Shown piece by piece: positions 54,335 through 63,818 of a stretch of DNA of 64,000 nt. The DNA comes from MRBY01 sp943371005. GTDB taxonomy: Bacteria > Cyanobacteriota > Cyanobacteriia > Cyanobacteriales > MRBY01. Made by a program: the position numbers and the translations under genes. The first letter of the stretch is position 1, and each line of letters starts with the position of its first letter. Under the pieces are notes generated by a model. That model did no database searches and was not told the DNA's origin. It saw only the letters and a list, made by a program, of their open reading frames with translations. The stretch covers positions 1 through 64,000 of the forward strand of contig CALRTB020000015.1 in NCBI GenBank assembly GCA_943371005.1, read 5' to 3'.

Positions 54335-54742
54335 ATGAATGATAAACGCCAACAACTCCAAGAACTACAGATACTACGGGACGAAAACTTAATTAGTGAC
54401 GAAGAATATTCTAAACTCAGACAAGATATTCTTTCTGGCAATAGTCTTCAACCTCAAACTTCCCTAGAAAAGTTAGCCCAGAAAAAGATTTGGGTAGTGG
54501 TTTTATGGGCGCTATTTATTCCTCTGGGGGCTTACGTTTACACTCGTCGCTGGAAAGCATTTTGGGTTACCTTTGCCTGTTTAGGCACATTGGGATTTGT
54601 GATTGGCGCAGGCAGTGAAGATCCAGAAGAAGCTTTTGCTAATGCCTTTGCTGTTGGTTCTGTAGTCACACCATTGGTGGTCGGCATTGATAACGGTATG
54701 GCGATTAGTCGCGCTCGGGAAAATAAACCGGATTGGAGCTAA
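54335..54742 (+). CDS. SHOCT-like/TM2-like membrane protein
   Basis: 135 aa. The N-terminal ~35 residues KRQQLQELQILRDENLISDEEYSKLRQDIL form a SHOCT-type short helical domain, often found at the ends of oligomeric proteins. Two hydrophobic segments follow (IWVVVLWALFIPLGAYVYTRRW, AFWVTFACLGTLGFVIGAG) and then AFAVGSVVTPLVVGID, a TM2/small-membrane-protein layout. It precedes the RelE-like/helicase gene by 69 bp on the same strand. Role unknown. Confidence 0.7.
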   Translation: MNDKRQQLQELQILRDENLISDEEYSKLRQDILSGNSLQPQTSLEKLAQKKIWVVVLWALFIPLGAYVYTRRWKAFWVTFACLGTLGFVIGAGSEDPEEAFANAFAVGSVVTPLVVGIDNGMAISRARENKPDWS

Positions 54743-54811
54743 ACCAAACTATGCTCGACTGACTTGGGAGTCTTTCGGGTGAAATGAATTTTATGAATAT
54801 GATCGAGGTCA

Positions 54812-57194
54812 ATGGAAATGCGACAAATACAGTTGACGCGCCAAGCTATTCAAGATTTACGTAATTTACAAGGCACCGGCTCCCTGAAGGTACCCGAACG
54901 CCTATTTGATCGACTTGCAGAGACGCCTGAGAACGATAGATTTGTTCATACCATATCTCTTTCTGGTAGAGGTTTTGCAGACCTCTGGCGATCGCGCCTT
55001 GATCTAGGGGGTGGTAGTTCTCTGCGGTTGATTTGGATTTTAAATCAAGAGGATGGTTCGATCCGGATTCTGTATGCCGCGCAGCGTAACGATGATACCT
55101 ATGACATTGATATTAAAGCACTGCCTCGAGAACCCGCCTACACTTGGAATGGAGAAAAGGACATCGCTTGGTCTTTCTTTCTAAACGGAGGCTATAATTA
55201 CAGCCCGGTGATGACCCAAGCCCAAAAATTGACGAGCGATCAAATTGGTCAACATACAGCAGTGAGCCACTATGGAGAAAATCCACGGATTGGTTTCTTC
55301 GCCCATATTACCCAAAGTCCCCCAGGCACAGGAAAAACGGTCACTGCCGCACTACGGGCCTGCGATCTATACAAAATGGGCTGGAATGTCCTTTTTCTTT
55401 TGCCCCAGAGCTTACTCGAAGAGGTTAAAGAATTCCATTGCCTGCAATCTATTCCTTCGGATATGTCCCAGGGATTTTTCATATGGCACGTTTCAAGACT
55501 GGGTCAAACATGCCTCTCCAGAGAGCGAATCCTCGATGTTATCCCCGGATGAGGAGCTAAAAATCCTTCAAGATCTAGCCCAAAGGGCTGAACAGTCCCA
55601 AGCTGGCCTGAATTTTCAGGGCATCAGACAAAGAGATCTGATCCTTTATCAATCTTTTGTTCTAAAACCGGACTCGGATCAAACCAAAAATACGGTCTAC
55701 CAAGAAAATGCTGATCGAATCGAGGTACTCAAACGAATTTCTCCGGAATGGTGGCACCAGGCATTCAAAGACATAAATAAATTGTCTCGTTCAGAGATTG
55801 CCGATTTGCTCTGCAAAGAATGGGATGAAACTCCGGTCACTCTCCTATCTCAGGATAGAGTCGGTATGACGGTGATTATTGATGAGTCCCAAGATTATCT
55901 ATTGAGTGAATTAGAGGCGATTAAAAAGCTTTGTCGCGGTTGGCAGGAAGCCGGTCAGCCGACCTATCTGTGGTTGCTGGGTGATCTCAATCAGAGAATT
56001 ATGCCAGTTGATTTTGATTGGGGTGCCTTGGAACTGGTTAATGTGCAGGAACCTGATTGGAAGTGTTTCCGCAATTCAAAACGCATCCTTGAATTTAGCA
56101 ACTTATTCTTGGCACCAGCGTCAGAAAATGCGAGGCAAAATAAGGCGCGTTGTCCCTATCAACCGACTGAGGCTGACTATGCCTACAAAACAGGAGAGAA
56201 GGTAAAGCTGATCAAGTACCCATCTCCATTGGAGGCAGAAGTTTTTTTGGAAAAACTCTGTCAGTCTTTGGGGCGAAAAATCAAGGCTATTGAAGCAAGC
56301 AAATCATTGATCTATAAACTCGTTAGTCGGGTTAAGGTTTTATATGCTGAAACCTATCAATCGAAATATAACGACCAATTAGAATTTCTCAATGTCCATG
56401 AGGTGAAGGGACGGGAATTTGATACGTCTGTGGTTTTCAATGCTTTTAAAACGACCACGCCGGAACCGACCTCAGAGGACTGGTGGCAATGGTATACGCT
56501 TTTGACTAGAACCCGTTCTCGGCTCGTGATTGTCATCACTGAAGCACAATATCAACTCCTCCAGCGTTATCTACCGAATTTATCATCGGTCTGTGAGCTG
56601 ATTGATTATAAAAATGAGCCAGCTATTGATAATTTAATCCACTGGCTACAAGCAGAAGATGACGAATTGATTCTTGCTTTGCAGAAAAAAAATATCATTC
56701 GTCAATATATTCTCGATGCTTTGCAATTGGAGTCGTTGCTGATTTATCGGGATATGTATGAAGTCCTGGATCAAATTAACTTTAAGGGGGAAGAACGCAG
56801 CCTCCTTGAGCGGGAGATGATTCTATGCCTCCAGCAACGGTCCTTGGAGGAGCTCAAGGTGAAATTAGCACTTTTGGATGCAGAGAAAGCGAATCCTCTA
56901 CTCCAAAGCCTTGTTCTCCGGGCGATGGGACATTACTGGGATGGGGCACGTAGGATAACAAGCCTCAAACAGACTCATTCAGCTGAATATGACAGGGTTA
57001 TGGAGGCGATCGCCCATGATCTTGAGGCCGTTAATCTATTTGTTGAAGCGGCAAGATTCAGATTTCAAATGCAGCAGATTCCCTATCCGAAGCATTTGCC
57101 CCTGCCGGAGATTGCTCAAGCCGAAGGCAATCTGATCACAGCTTTAGTGAAGATCCTTAAATCCCAAGACAACGTTTATACAAAAGGAAGTTGA
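54812..57194 (+). pseudogene. RelE-like domain fused to an SF1 helicase, broken by a frameshift
   Basis: The first frame, ATG 54812 to 55552, starts like a RelE-family toxin (QIQLTRQAIQDLRNL, FADLWRSRLDLGGGSSLRLIWIL, IRILYAAQRNDDTYD) and reaches Walker A SPPGTGKTVTAALRA (~185). The second frame runs to 57194 and carries the later helicase motifs: VIIDESQDYLLSELE (DExx), WLLGDLNQRIMP, EVKGREFDTSVVF, and a UvrD-like YTLLTRTRSRLVI (motif VI). The switch falls in the five-T run at 55475-55479. Removing one T joins QGF to SYGTFQDWV and restores one ~793-aa protein. Whether this is decay, programmed slippage or a sequencing error is open. The following coiled-coil gene is 7 bp downstream. Confidence 0.75.
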
Positions 57195-57201
57195 CCTCAT
57201 T

Positions 57202-58029
57202 ATGAATCATCAAAATACGGAACATAATCATCCAGCGGTTCTCAGTGATAACGATACGTTAGTGGCATTGGGTGAACTGGGAAAAATGTTGAACCAGGCG
57301 ATCGCTAAGGCTGAAAATTTATTAGAGGCAGCTTGGGATCGGGATGAGATTCAACAGGTAACCACAGAAATAGCCGCCGCACGACAGACCCTAAAATCAG
57401 CCAATGAGGCTTTGCATGAGCACCAAGAGCGCGGTCAAAATCGCTTACAGGAACTCAGCTTTGGAACAGCCGAAGCCCAGGCCGTATTTCAGAAACTCAA
57501 AGAAATTATTAACCATGCAGAAAAGACCCACTCCCAACTAGAATCGCAAAAAGAAAAAGGCGATCGCTATCTTGAATCCCTCAATACTTTGACGCAAAAA
57601 CAGCGAGAGTACAAGGTTGATTTTGCCAAAACAAATCAAACATTAGAGGCCGCAGAAAATCTGATTTCGGCGCTAGATCATAAATATGAGGCACTAGTTG
57701 ATGTCGAAGCCCACATTCTTGAATTATTAAAATGCCTCGATGGTTACCAGTCTATTCAAGAGTTGATTTTGTCTATTCAGGCGGCGACGGAAAAACTACA
57801 AGCAGAACAAATAATGGCTAGGGATGTTATTAAGCAAATGGCCAGCCTCCAGGAACAGTTTGATCACCTAATCCAGACCCAAAGCCTTAATGACCAAGAA
57901 TATCAAATGCAGATAGAAAGTCTTAATGAGCAGGTGCAGTATCTCATCCAGGCCCAACGCTCCCCCTGGTGGTGGCCTGGTAACTGGTGGTGGAAAAGAA
58001 GAGCTACTTTTACGCCAAAACGTTTTTGA
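57202..58029 (+). CDS. Coiled-coil protein with a tryptophan-rich C-terminus
   Basis: 275 aa. Predicted long coiled coil from ~20 to ~245 (LGKMLNQAIAKAENLLEAAWDRDEIQQV ... EQFDHLIQTQSLNDQEYQ). It ends in a striking Trp-rich, basic tail SPWWWPGNWWWKRRATFTPKRF that may bind membrane or nucleic acid. A good ribosome-binding site (AAAAGGAAG) lies upstream, and it follows the broken helicase by 7 bp, so the two were one operon. Not recognised as a family. Confidence 0.7.
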   Translation: MNHQNTEHNHPAVLSDNDTLVALGELGKMLNQAIAKAENLLEAAWDRDEIQQVTTEIAAARQTLKSANEALHEHQERGQNRLQELSFGTAEAQAVFQKLKEIINHAEKTHSQLESQKEKGDRYLESLNTLTQKQREYKVDFAKTNQTLEAAENLISALDHKYEALVDVEAHILELLKCLDGYQSIQELILSIQAATEKLQAEQIMARDVIKQMASLQEQFDHLIQTQSLNDQEYQMQIESLNEQVQYLIQAQRSPWWWPGNWWWKRRATFTPKRF

Positions 58030-58140
58030 AGCGTCAACCTAGACCAAATTCTGGATGGGGTGCTGCAGCAAGAATTTTTGAGGAGGGAGAGAGAACGAAA
58101 TAATTGGTTTTATGCTCTTTCTCCCTATCTGTCAGGGGTT

Positions 58141-58596
58141 TTACACAAAAATGAGACGACAACTCTTCTGTTGAAGGTCAATTTCTCTGTAAAGGAAATC
58201 AACCCATTGGTTTTGGCTAGGGAAGTGCTTTGGATCTAGGCATAGTACCCAGTAAGCTTGAATCCCTAATTGGCGACGCACCTGAAAATAGGCGGCTTGA
58301 TTAGCTTTGTTCAAAGTTTTGTAAGCTTGGAACTCATTGGGTACTAGACATACACCGACCCGGATCTTTTCGCCCATCTGATTTTCCAGACAGAGAACCG
58401 CATCAATTTTAAGCAGATCCCAGAGAGTATGAGGGTCTTCTGTATCCTGACGCTTGGCGATCGCCTGAGCCAGTTCTCTGCCGAGATGAGTCTCGACTAA
58501 GTCACTCACTTTGGGGAAGGCGAGATCAGGATGTGAATTGTCTAAAACTTGGAGACGGGAAGCGATGGCGCGGAACTGGAGATTTAGTAGAGACAT
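58141..58596 (-). CDS. Hypothetical protein, partner of the downstream-strand helicase
   Basis: 151 aa. Alpha/beta sequence (QFRAIASRLQVLDNSHPDLAFPKVSDLVETHLGRELAQAI ... YWVLCLDPKHFPSQNQWVDFLYREID). No membrane segment and no clear motif, although the C-terminal part has a strand-rich core. It lies 164 bp downstream of the PLD-SNF2 helicase on the minus strand and is probably co-transcribed with it. Possible effector or accessory of that helicase. Confidence 0.65.
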   Translation of the reverse strand: MSLLNLQFRAIASRLQVLDNSHPDLAFPKVSDLVETHLGRELAQAIAKRQDTEDPHTLWDLLKIDAVLCLENQMGEKIRVGVCLVPNEFQAYKTLNKANQAAYFQVRRQLGIQAYWVLCLDPKHFPSQNQWVDFLYREIDLQQKSCRLIFV

Positions 58597-58760
58597 ACTG
58601 GTTTTTCCTCTTTTTTAGTTACAGACAGATACAAGAAGACCTTGCGATCTGTGCAGTTTCTAAAGGAAAAACAGTTTTTTTCTAGCTCATCTACTAAATC
58701 AGTGGTTTGAATGACGAGATAACCACGTGTGGGTAATATAGCACGAGTGATAAGTCATTT

Positions 58761-61700
58761 CTACATACTGAGACTATTTTTTTGAGCTTTTAGGCAAATT
58801 TGGATTAAGTTCCGAAGCAACGGCTCCCCAATGCTCATTAATCTGAGGGAAGAAGAATATTCTTCAAAGGTTTTGGGATCAAATGTAACTGTTTTGGTTT
58901 TTGACTTTTGAGTCAGTAACCATTGGCCGTCGCCTTTATCTTCAAAAATCATCCCGGCTTGCTTGAGGCTTGGTGAGGTGGTGAGCCACCGTTCCAGATC
59001 CTGCCAAGCTAAGGGAGAAGGTGGCAGCGGTTGGCGAATACTCATGATGTCGGCTTCCACATCCATTTGCACCATGTCGTCGAGGGTGACTTGCAAGGGC
59101 GGGGCATCTAGGGCGTGGTCAAACTCAGAAAATAAAACATCTTCCTCTTGGGGATCGGCGCTCATGGTTGCCTGTTCGATGAGGGTAGGAACTTTGGCCA
59201 GGATGGGTTGCAGACTACCGACAACGGAAGAAAAAGCATGGATGCGATCGCGGAGTCGTTGGTAAACCTTGGCTTCCACGGTGCCGTCGTAATAGAAGTT
59301 GTGAATGATGACTCTGGGGAAAGTTTGACCGATGCGATCAATCCGGCCAATTCGCTGTTCGACACGCATCGGGTTCCAAGGCATATCGTAGTTAATCAAT
59401 ACGCCGCAGGTTTGCAGGTTCAACCCTTCACTGGCGGATTCAGTACAGAGCAGAATTTTTATTTCCCCCTGGCGAAATTCCCGCTTGATTTGTTCTTTGG
59501 AGACAGTGCGCCATTCGCCATCAATTAGTTTTTCACCGCCGCGCCCGGAGTAGCAAGCCACCTGGGGGCCATAGATTTGCTGCAGTTCTCCCCGCAGAAA
59601 GTCCAGGGTGTCGGTGTATTGGGTGAAGATAATGGTACTATCTCGCTGCTGAAATTCTTGTCTCAAGATAGTGAGGAGGTGGGAGAATTTGGTGTCTTCC
59701 CCCGTGTTTTCAAACTGGCGTAGTAGGTCTTCGAGGTATTCGATTTCCTTGGGATGAATCTCCTCCATAAAACTTTCAAGACCGTCAATGATGGCATCAT
59801 CTTGGTCTTCGAGTTCGAGTAAGTCATCATCGCTCAAACCACTACCTTGCTGGGTCATTAGGGCATCTAGGCGACGCTGTAGAGATTCGCGAATGGCATA
59901 GAAAGAACTGGTCAATCGTTTGCGGTACAGGGTCATGAGGAATCCAAGGGCTTTACGATTTTCCTTTTGGGCAAGTCGATAAAAATCTCGGACATAGTCA
60001 CTCACTTGGCGATAGAGTTCTGCTTCTCTGGTGGGTTCAAGGGCGATCGCCTGATCCTGGACATCTCTTTGGGGAATGTCCTTTTCGAGGAGGCCCCGTT
60101 TGTAATACTCGCGGAGGGTATTGCGGGTATGGCGAAACATCTTTTCTTTGAGGGGGGTGTGGATACTGAGATATTCCTTTGAACGCTCGATGAATTGGGT
60201 GTCGTTCAAATATTGCCGAAGATTAATGGTGGGATATTTGCCGCTCCAAAAGTCGTCGAGGCGAGAAGCTAGGAGGCGATCGCTTTGATTGAGGTAGGCC
60301 CGGAATCGAGGACAGGACTGACCGCCATACTTAAAGTAATCCGCCGTCATTTGCTGCCAGAACTTCAGTAGATTTTCGTTGGGTTGATTGTCGAGGGAGG
60401 CGAAGTAATCACAGAAGACATCACCATAGCTCCAGTGACCTTCTAGACCAATAACTGAGATCAGGTCAAAGACTTCGATCGGGTCGATCTGCATGGGTGT
60501 TGCGGAGAGCAGCATTATGCTTTTTGTGCGTTCCCGTAGCTGTTGCAGGAGTTGGAGTAAGCGATTAAATTTTTCTTTTCGCTGTTGGGGAGCCTTGCGG
60601 CGGGCATGATGGGCCTCATCAATAATCACCACATCCCAAGGCTCGGCGGCGAGTAATTCTTCCATGCGGTCTTGGCGGCGTACAAGGTGACTAGAGGCCA
60701 ATATGAGGTCTTGGGTATTCCAAGGGTTATCGAGGGAAGGATAGGTTTCGCCGTAGGGATCTGTGAAGTGTCCTTTGTTATAACTCCAGAAGTGCAGGTT
60801 AAATTTCTCGCACATCTCACTATGCCATTGGGGTTGGACGCTAGCGGGGGCAAGGATTAAAATTCGTTTTGCTTTTTGAGAGACGAGTAAATAACGCAAA
60901 ATCAAGCCTGTTTCAATAGTTTTACCCAGCCCGACTTCATCGGCGATCAGGAAACTACAAGGGAAGTTTTCTACGACATGACGCAAGATTTTAATTTGAT
61001 GGGGCCAGGGGGAAATTGGTATGGAATCAAGGCAATAACTTAGGCAACCTGCATGGGTCGGTAAGCTCTGCCATTTTTTGAGCATTTTCTGTTCAAAGAT
61101 GATTGCCTCTGGAAGTTGCCCCCCTAGCTCCCCAACTTGGGGGGAATTTGTATCTGTAGTTGTATTCAAGTCCCCAGCATGGGGATTTAGGGGCTGATCT
61201 GGTAGCCCCCCAGCCCTCGAATCGGGGGAGCAAGAAGAATCCGGAAAGTCCCCATCTTGGGGATTTAGGGGCTTATATTCAGCACTAGGAGCTTTAACCT
61301 TCATGCTTTCCGCCGCTTTAGGGAGAGGACGAGTATCAAAATCCTTGGTGGGTGTCCATTGGGGTTTTTGGGCGGGAGTGTAGCGTAAAAGTTTTTCGCG
61401 GATGGCTTCGGGCATGGCAAAGCTTTTCACCCTTGGCATTTGGTTTGTCCAGAGTTGCTCAAACCGGATGATTTCTTCCTGTACCCTTTGGCGTTCTCTC
61501 GCTTCTTCCCAGGAACTAAATACTTGAAATGACTCGGTATTGAGTTCCCAGCCGCTAATGGATTCATTGGCAGATCCATTCGTTACGAGTTGATTACCCT
61601 CAGCATCGGTGAAGATGCAAACTTTTTCGTGGAAGATGTGGTTGAAATCCAGGGTTTCTTCAAAGAGTTGTGGATCGCCGTTTTGTTTGAGGGGAATCGC

Positions 61701-62078
61701 GATACGCACATCCAGCCTACCTGCTTGGATGAGCCAACTGAGAATTTCAAAGTGGTGGAGCTGGGCAAAGTTTTTTGGAGGGGTGAGGTCTGTGTCTAAT
61801 CGTTGGGCGATCGCCTCTCGGAGTTCATAACCTTTTTTGATGGTGGCCACATCTTGGGCGTTGAGCTGACAACCGAGAATCAGGCGAATTTGACCGTCTT
61901 GGTTGAGCAGGGTTCCCAGTCCGGCAGCGACATGGCTCAGAATTGCGCTACTAAAAAACCCTGATTTGCGGTCATATTGGATCGAACGTTCTAGGGCTGG
62001 AATATAAAAATCGGCGATCGGGTTATCTTGAGCGCTGGTGTAGCTAATTTTCCAAGGGTAGTCGGGGAGACAGTTCAC
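58761..62078 (-). CDS. PLD-nuclease/SNF2-family helicase protein (second, distinct copy)
   Basis: 1105 aa from GTG 62078. Residues ~1-215 form a PLD-like domain with HEKVCIFTDAEGNQLVTNGSANES (H-x-K and N-S). The SNF2 helicase core follows: ADEVGLGKTIETGLIL (Walker A), VVIIDEAHHARRKAP, MLLSATPMQID, and QRIGRIDRIGQTFP (motif VI). It belongs to the same general class as DrmD-like SNF2 helicases but is not closely similar to the protein at 3664-7014. Residues ~267-324, between nuclease and helicase, are encoded by a low-complexity block that is an in-frame copy of the MITE-like repeat (PLNPQDGDFPDS, PLNPHAGDL). The gene diverges from vapBC. Predicted DNA-targeting defence protein. Confidence 0.87.
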   Translation of the reverse strand: MNCLPDYPWKISYTSAQDNPIADFYIPALERSIQYDRKSGFFSSAILSHVAAGLGTLLNQDGQIRLILGCQLNAQDVATIKKGYELREAIAQRLDTDLTPPKNFAQLHHFEILSWLIQAGRLDVRIAIPLKQNGDPQLFEETLDFNHIFHEKVCIFTDAEGNQLVTNGSANESISGWELNTESFQVFSSWEEARERQRVQEEIIRFEQLWTNQMPRVKSFAMPEAIREKLLRYTPAQKPQWTPTKDFDTRPLPKAAESMKVKAPSAEYKPLNPQDGDFPDSSCSPDSRAGGLPDQPLNPHAGDLNTTTDTNSPQVGELGGQLPEAIIFEQKMLKKWQSLPTHAGCLSYCLDSIPISPWPHQIKILRHVVENFPCSFLIADEVGLGKTIETGLILRYLLVSQKAKRILILAPASVQPQWHSEMCEKFNLHFWSYNKGHFTDPYGETYPSLDNPWNTQDLILASSHLVRRQDRMEELLAAEPWDVVIIDEAHHARRKAPQQRKEKFNRLLQLLQQLRERTKSIMLLSATPMQIDPIEVFDLISVIGLEGHWSYGDVFCDYFASLDNQPNENLLKFWQQMTADYFKYGGQSCPRFRAYLNQSDRLLASRLDDFWSGKYPTINLRQYLNDTQFIERSKEYLSIHTPLKEKMFRHTRNTLREYYKRGLLEKDIPQRDVQDQAIALEPTREAELYRQVSDYVRDFYRLAQKENRKALGFLMTLYRKRLTSSFYAIRESLQRRLDALMTQQGSGLSDDDLLELEDQDDAIIDGLESFMEEIHPKEIEYLEDLLRQFENTGEDTKFSHLLTILRQEFQQRDSTIIFTQYTDTLDFLRGELQQIYGPQVACYSGRGGEKLIDGEWRTVSKEQIKREFRQGEIKILLCTESASEGLNLQTCGVLINYDMPWNPMRVEQRIGRIDRIGQTFPRVIIHNFYYDGTVEAKVYQRLRDRIHAFSSVVGSLQPILAKVPTLIEQATMSADPQEEDVLFSEFDHALDAPPLQVTLDDMVQMDVEADIMSIRQPLPPSPLAWQDLERWLTTSPSLKQAGMIFEDKGDGQWLLTQKSKTKTVTFDPKTFEEYSSSLRLMSIGEPLLRNLIQICLKAQKNSLSM
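61110..61275 (-). repeat. Repeat-derived block in the helicase coding sequence (copy 3 of the MITE-like family)
   Basis: Read on the plus strand it contains AAGTCCCCATCTTGGGG followed by ATTTAGGGGC, which occurs twice, and AGCCCCCCAGCCCTCGAATC. On the reverse strand of the element at 7012-7147 the corresponding blocks are AAGTCCCCCATTTTGGGAG with ATATAGGGGGC, and AAGCCCCCCTGCCCCCAG. The block is in frame and adds about 57 residues of Pro/Gly/Asp-rich linker. Terminal repeats are not conserved here. Confidence 0.6.
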
Positions 62079-62080
62079 TG

Positions 62081-62100
62081 TATATACTAAAAATATATAT
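62081..62100 (+). promoter_or_regulatory. Palindromic candidate operator between the helicase and vapBC
   Basis: TATATA-CTAAAAA-TATATAT forms an inverted repeat in the 40-bp gap between the two divergent genes, about 20 bp before the vapB start. VapB-type antitoxins bind such palindromes to repress their own operon; the assignment is inference. Confidence 0.45.
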
Positions 62101-62118
62101 TCTTGTTCTTAGTGTAGT

Positions 62119-62358
62119 ATGGCTCAACCTAAAACGGCAAAGTTATTTATGAATGGCAATAGTCAGGCGGTACGGTTGCCTCGTGAGTTTCGGTTTGAGG
62201 GGAAGGAAGTTTTTATTTATAAAGAAGGCGATCGCGTAATTTTGTCTCCGAAACGGCGATCTTGGCGAGATTTTTTTGAAAATGCTCCTTGTGCCACGCC
62301 AGATTTTATGGAAACACGGGATGACCAGCCGCCCCAAGAGCGGGAGGACTTATTCTAG
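62119..62358 (+). CDS. vapB: VapB-type (SpoVT/AbrB-fold) antitoxin
   Basis: 79 aa. KTAKLFMNGNSQAVRLPREFRFEGKEVFIYKEGDRVILSPK is the AbrB/MazE-like swapped-hairpin DNA-binding fold of VapB antitoxins. The C-terminal tail (WRDFFENAPCATPDFMETRD) should mask the PIN toxin. The stop TAG is followed at once by the vapC ATG, with no gap, so both are made together. Divergent from the helicase gene. Confidence 0.9.
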   Translation: MAQPKTAKLFMNGNSQAVRLPREFRFEGKEVFIYKEGDRVILSPKRRSWRDFFENAPCATPDFMETRDDQPPQEREDLF

Positions 62359-62754
62359 ATGTTTTTGTTGGATACAAATATTTGTATTTACATCATCAAA
62401 GAAAAGCCGCCTCAAGTTTTAGAAAAGTTTGAACAAATTGAGCCACACAAACTAGGGATCTCGATTATTACTCTAGCGGAATTAGAGTATGGGGCGGCAA
62501 AATCAATGAATCCAGCTAAAAACTATCAGGTTATTGAAGATTTTATCGCTTATTTAGATGTCTTTAACTGGGATCGTCAAGCCAGTCATATTTATGGTGA
62601 ACTTCGAGCACATCTAAATCGCCAGGGCACGCCTATCGGTATTTTAGATACCCAAATTGCGGCCCATTGCCTAGGCTTAAATCGTATTTTGGTGACGAAT
62701 AACGTGCGGGAGTTTGAGCGAGTTCCGGGGTTAAAGGTAGAAAATTGGGTTTAA
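62359..62754 (+). CDS. vapC: VapC-type PIN-domain toxin ribonuclease
   Basis: 131 aa. PIN domain with the acidic residues in FLLDTNICIYIIKEKP (Asp5), TLAELEYGA (Glu) and GILDTQIAAHCLGLNRILVTNNVREFERVPGL (Asp of DTQ and the downstream NNxxEF). Such VapC enzymes cut tRNA or rRNA at a specific site. Starts directly at the vapB stop. Full length and intact. Confidence 0.92.
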   Translation: MFLLDTNICIYIIKEKPPQVLEKFEQIEPHKLGISIITLAELEYGAAKSMNPAKNYQVIEDFIAYLDVFNWDRQASHIYGELRAHLNRQGTPIGILDTQIAAHCLGLNRILVTNNVREFERVPGLKVENWV

Positions 62755-62755
62755 T

Positions 62756-63172
62756 TTAAGAAATCAGAAGATTTTGGAAGGGTTTTGTATTCTTCCAGCG
62801 ATAAATACCAAAGTCCCGTTGGTCAGTTGAAAAGATTTTTCCATGACCGAGTTCTTCCGCAAGAATGACAAGGGATGCATCAGCAAAATCCATCGGTAGA
62901 TCAGCGTATTTGGTCATGAGTTCGACAATTTGGGACTGGTGATGGGTTTGCAGTAAAAATACCTCTGCGGCTCCATTACTCAGTGCTTGCATAAACCTAA
63001 TCTGTGCATATGCCCCCTTACGGGAAAGGAGTAAATGACAGGTTTCTGTAATGACTGACCAAGTGGTGATTAATGGTTCTGGGTATTGCTGGAGTGCTTT
63101 TTTTGCAACTTGATGAAATTTATCTTGATCATCACTTAATGCTAACCAAAATCCTGTGTCAGCGATAATCAT
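62756..63172 (-). CDS. PIN-domain toxin
   Basis: 138 aa. MIIADTGFWLALSDDQD (first Asp), TWSVITETCHLLL (Glu), and MDFADASLVILAEELGHGKIFSTDQRDFGIYRW (Asp and the DQRDF motif) are the PIN active-site set. It overlaps the upstream antitoxin by 14 bp. The gene ends 2 bp from vapC, in convergent orientation. Confidence 0.9.
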   Translation of the reverse strand: MIIADTGFWLALSDDQDKFHQVAKKALQQYPEPLITTWSVITETCHLLLSRKGAYAQIRFMQALSNGAAEVFLLQTHHQSQIVELMTKYADLPMDFADASLVILAEELGHGKIFSTDQRDFGIYRWKNTKPFQNLLIS

Positions 63173-63419
63173 ATTTTTTATTTAATTCTTCAGTAAGAAC
63201 TTTTTTGTAATTGATTGAGAGATCGCTTTCAATGGAGGCACAACCGATAAATCCTGATTCTTCTAAAATCTGTAGGGGTGTTTTTTGCGGCGTTTGTAGG
63301 GTTTGATAGTAGAGTTCAATGGCATTTTTGAGGATTTCAGAGAGATCTTGTTTTGTTTGGGATTGAATGAAGTTGATTTTATTTTCAGTGTCCCTGCTTA
63401 TCTGGGTGTTGACTTCCAT
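63159..63419 (-). CDS. Antitoxin of the PIN-domain pair
   Basis: 86 aa. Probably a ribbon-helix-helix type antitoxin (QISRDTENKINFIQSQTKQDLSEILKNAIELYYQ). Its C-terminal part GFIGCASIESDLSINYKKVLTEEL is the usual toxin-binding tail of antitoxins paired with PIN toxins. It is upstream of and overlapping the toxin gene, as normal for such pairs. Confidence 0.85.
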   Translation of the reverse strand: MEVNTQISRDTENKINFIQSQTKQDLSEILKNAIELYYQTLQTPQKTPLQILEESGFIGCASIESDLSINYKKVLTEELNKKYDYR

Positions 63420-63440
63420 TTTTATAACCTCTGGACTGGA

Positions 63441-63806
63441 TTAGGATGATTGAAAAAGAGACTCTAGGGGAATGTTTAAGCCTTTATGCAAAGCCTGAAT
63501 CATATTTTTGCTTAGTTCTCGTTTTCCTGATAAGACTTCAGAAACTTTCGACTTACTACCAATGTAAGGAACTAAATCTTGTTGATTAAGACCTTGTTGC
63601 TCCATGCGGAACTTGATTGCAGCGATCGCCGTTGGTGCATCTATTCTATATTCCTTCGCTTCATAGGCTTCGACGAGGGTAGTCAGGACTTCTAATTCAT
63701 CAAATTCAGGTGTATTTGATTCTGCTTCCATCAGCATTTCAATTCTGCTTAATGCTTCCTCGTAGTCTGATTCTGTGCGGATGGGTTTAATGTAGGTTGT
63801 TAGCAT
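63441..63806 (-). CDS. higA: HigA-family antitoxin with XRE domain
   Basis: 121 aa. The C-terminal half is an XRE helix-turn-helix (IKFRMEQQGLNQQDLVPYIGSKSKVSEVLSGKRELSKNMIQALHKGLNIP). The N-terminal half (YEEALSRIEMLMEAESNTPEFDELEVLTTLVEAYE) matches the type II HigA/COG5499 group. It lies 12 bp downstream of a partial higB-type gene on the same strand and is its antitoxin. Confidence 0.92.
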   Translation of the reverse strand: MLTTYIKPIRTESDYEEALSRIEMLMEAESNTPEFDELEVLTTLVEAYEAKEYRIDAPTAIAAIKFRMEQQGLNQQDLVPYIGSKSKVSEVLSGKRELSKNMIQALHKGLNIPLESLFQSS

Positions 63807-63818
63807 AATTTGAGTTGT

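Noticed and set aside
58030..58140. Gap between the Trp-tailed coiled-coil gene and the minus-strand 151-aa gene
   Set aside because: Convergent gene ends; I saw no clear hairpin or frame worth reporting.
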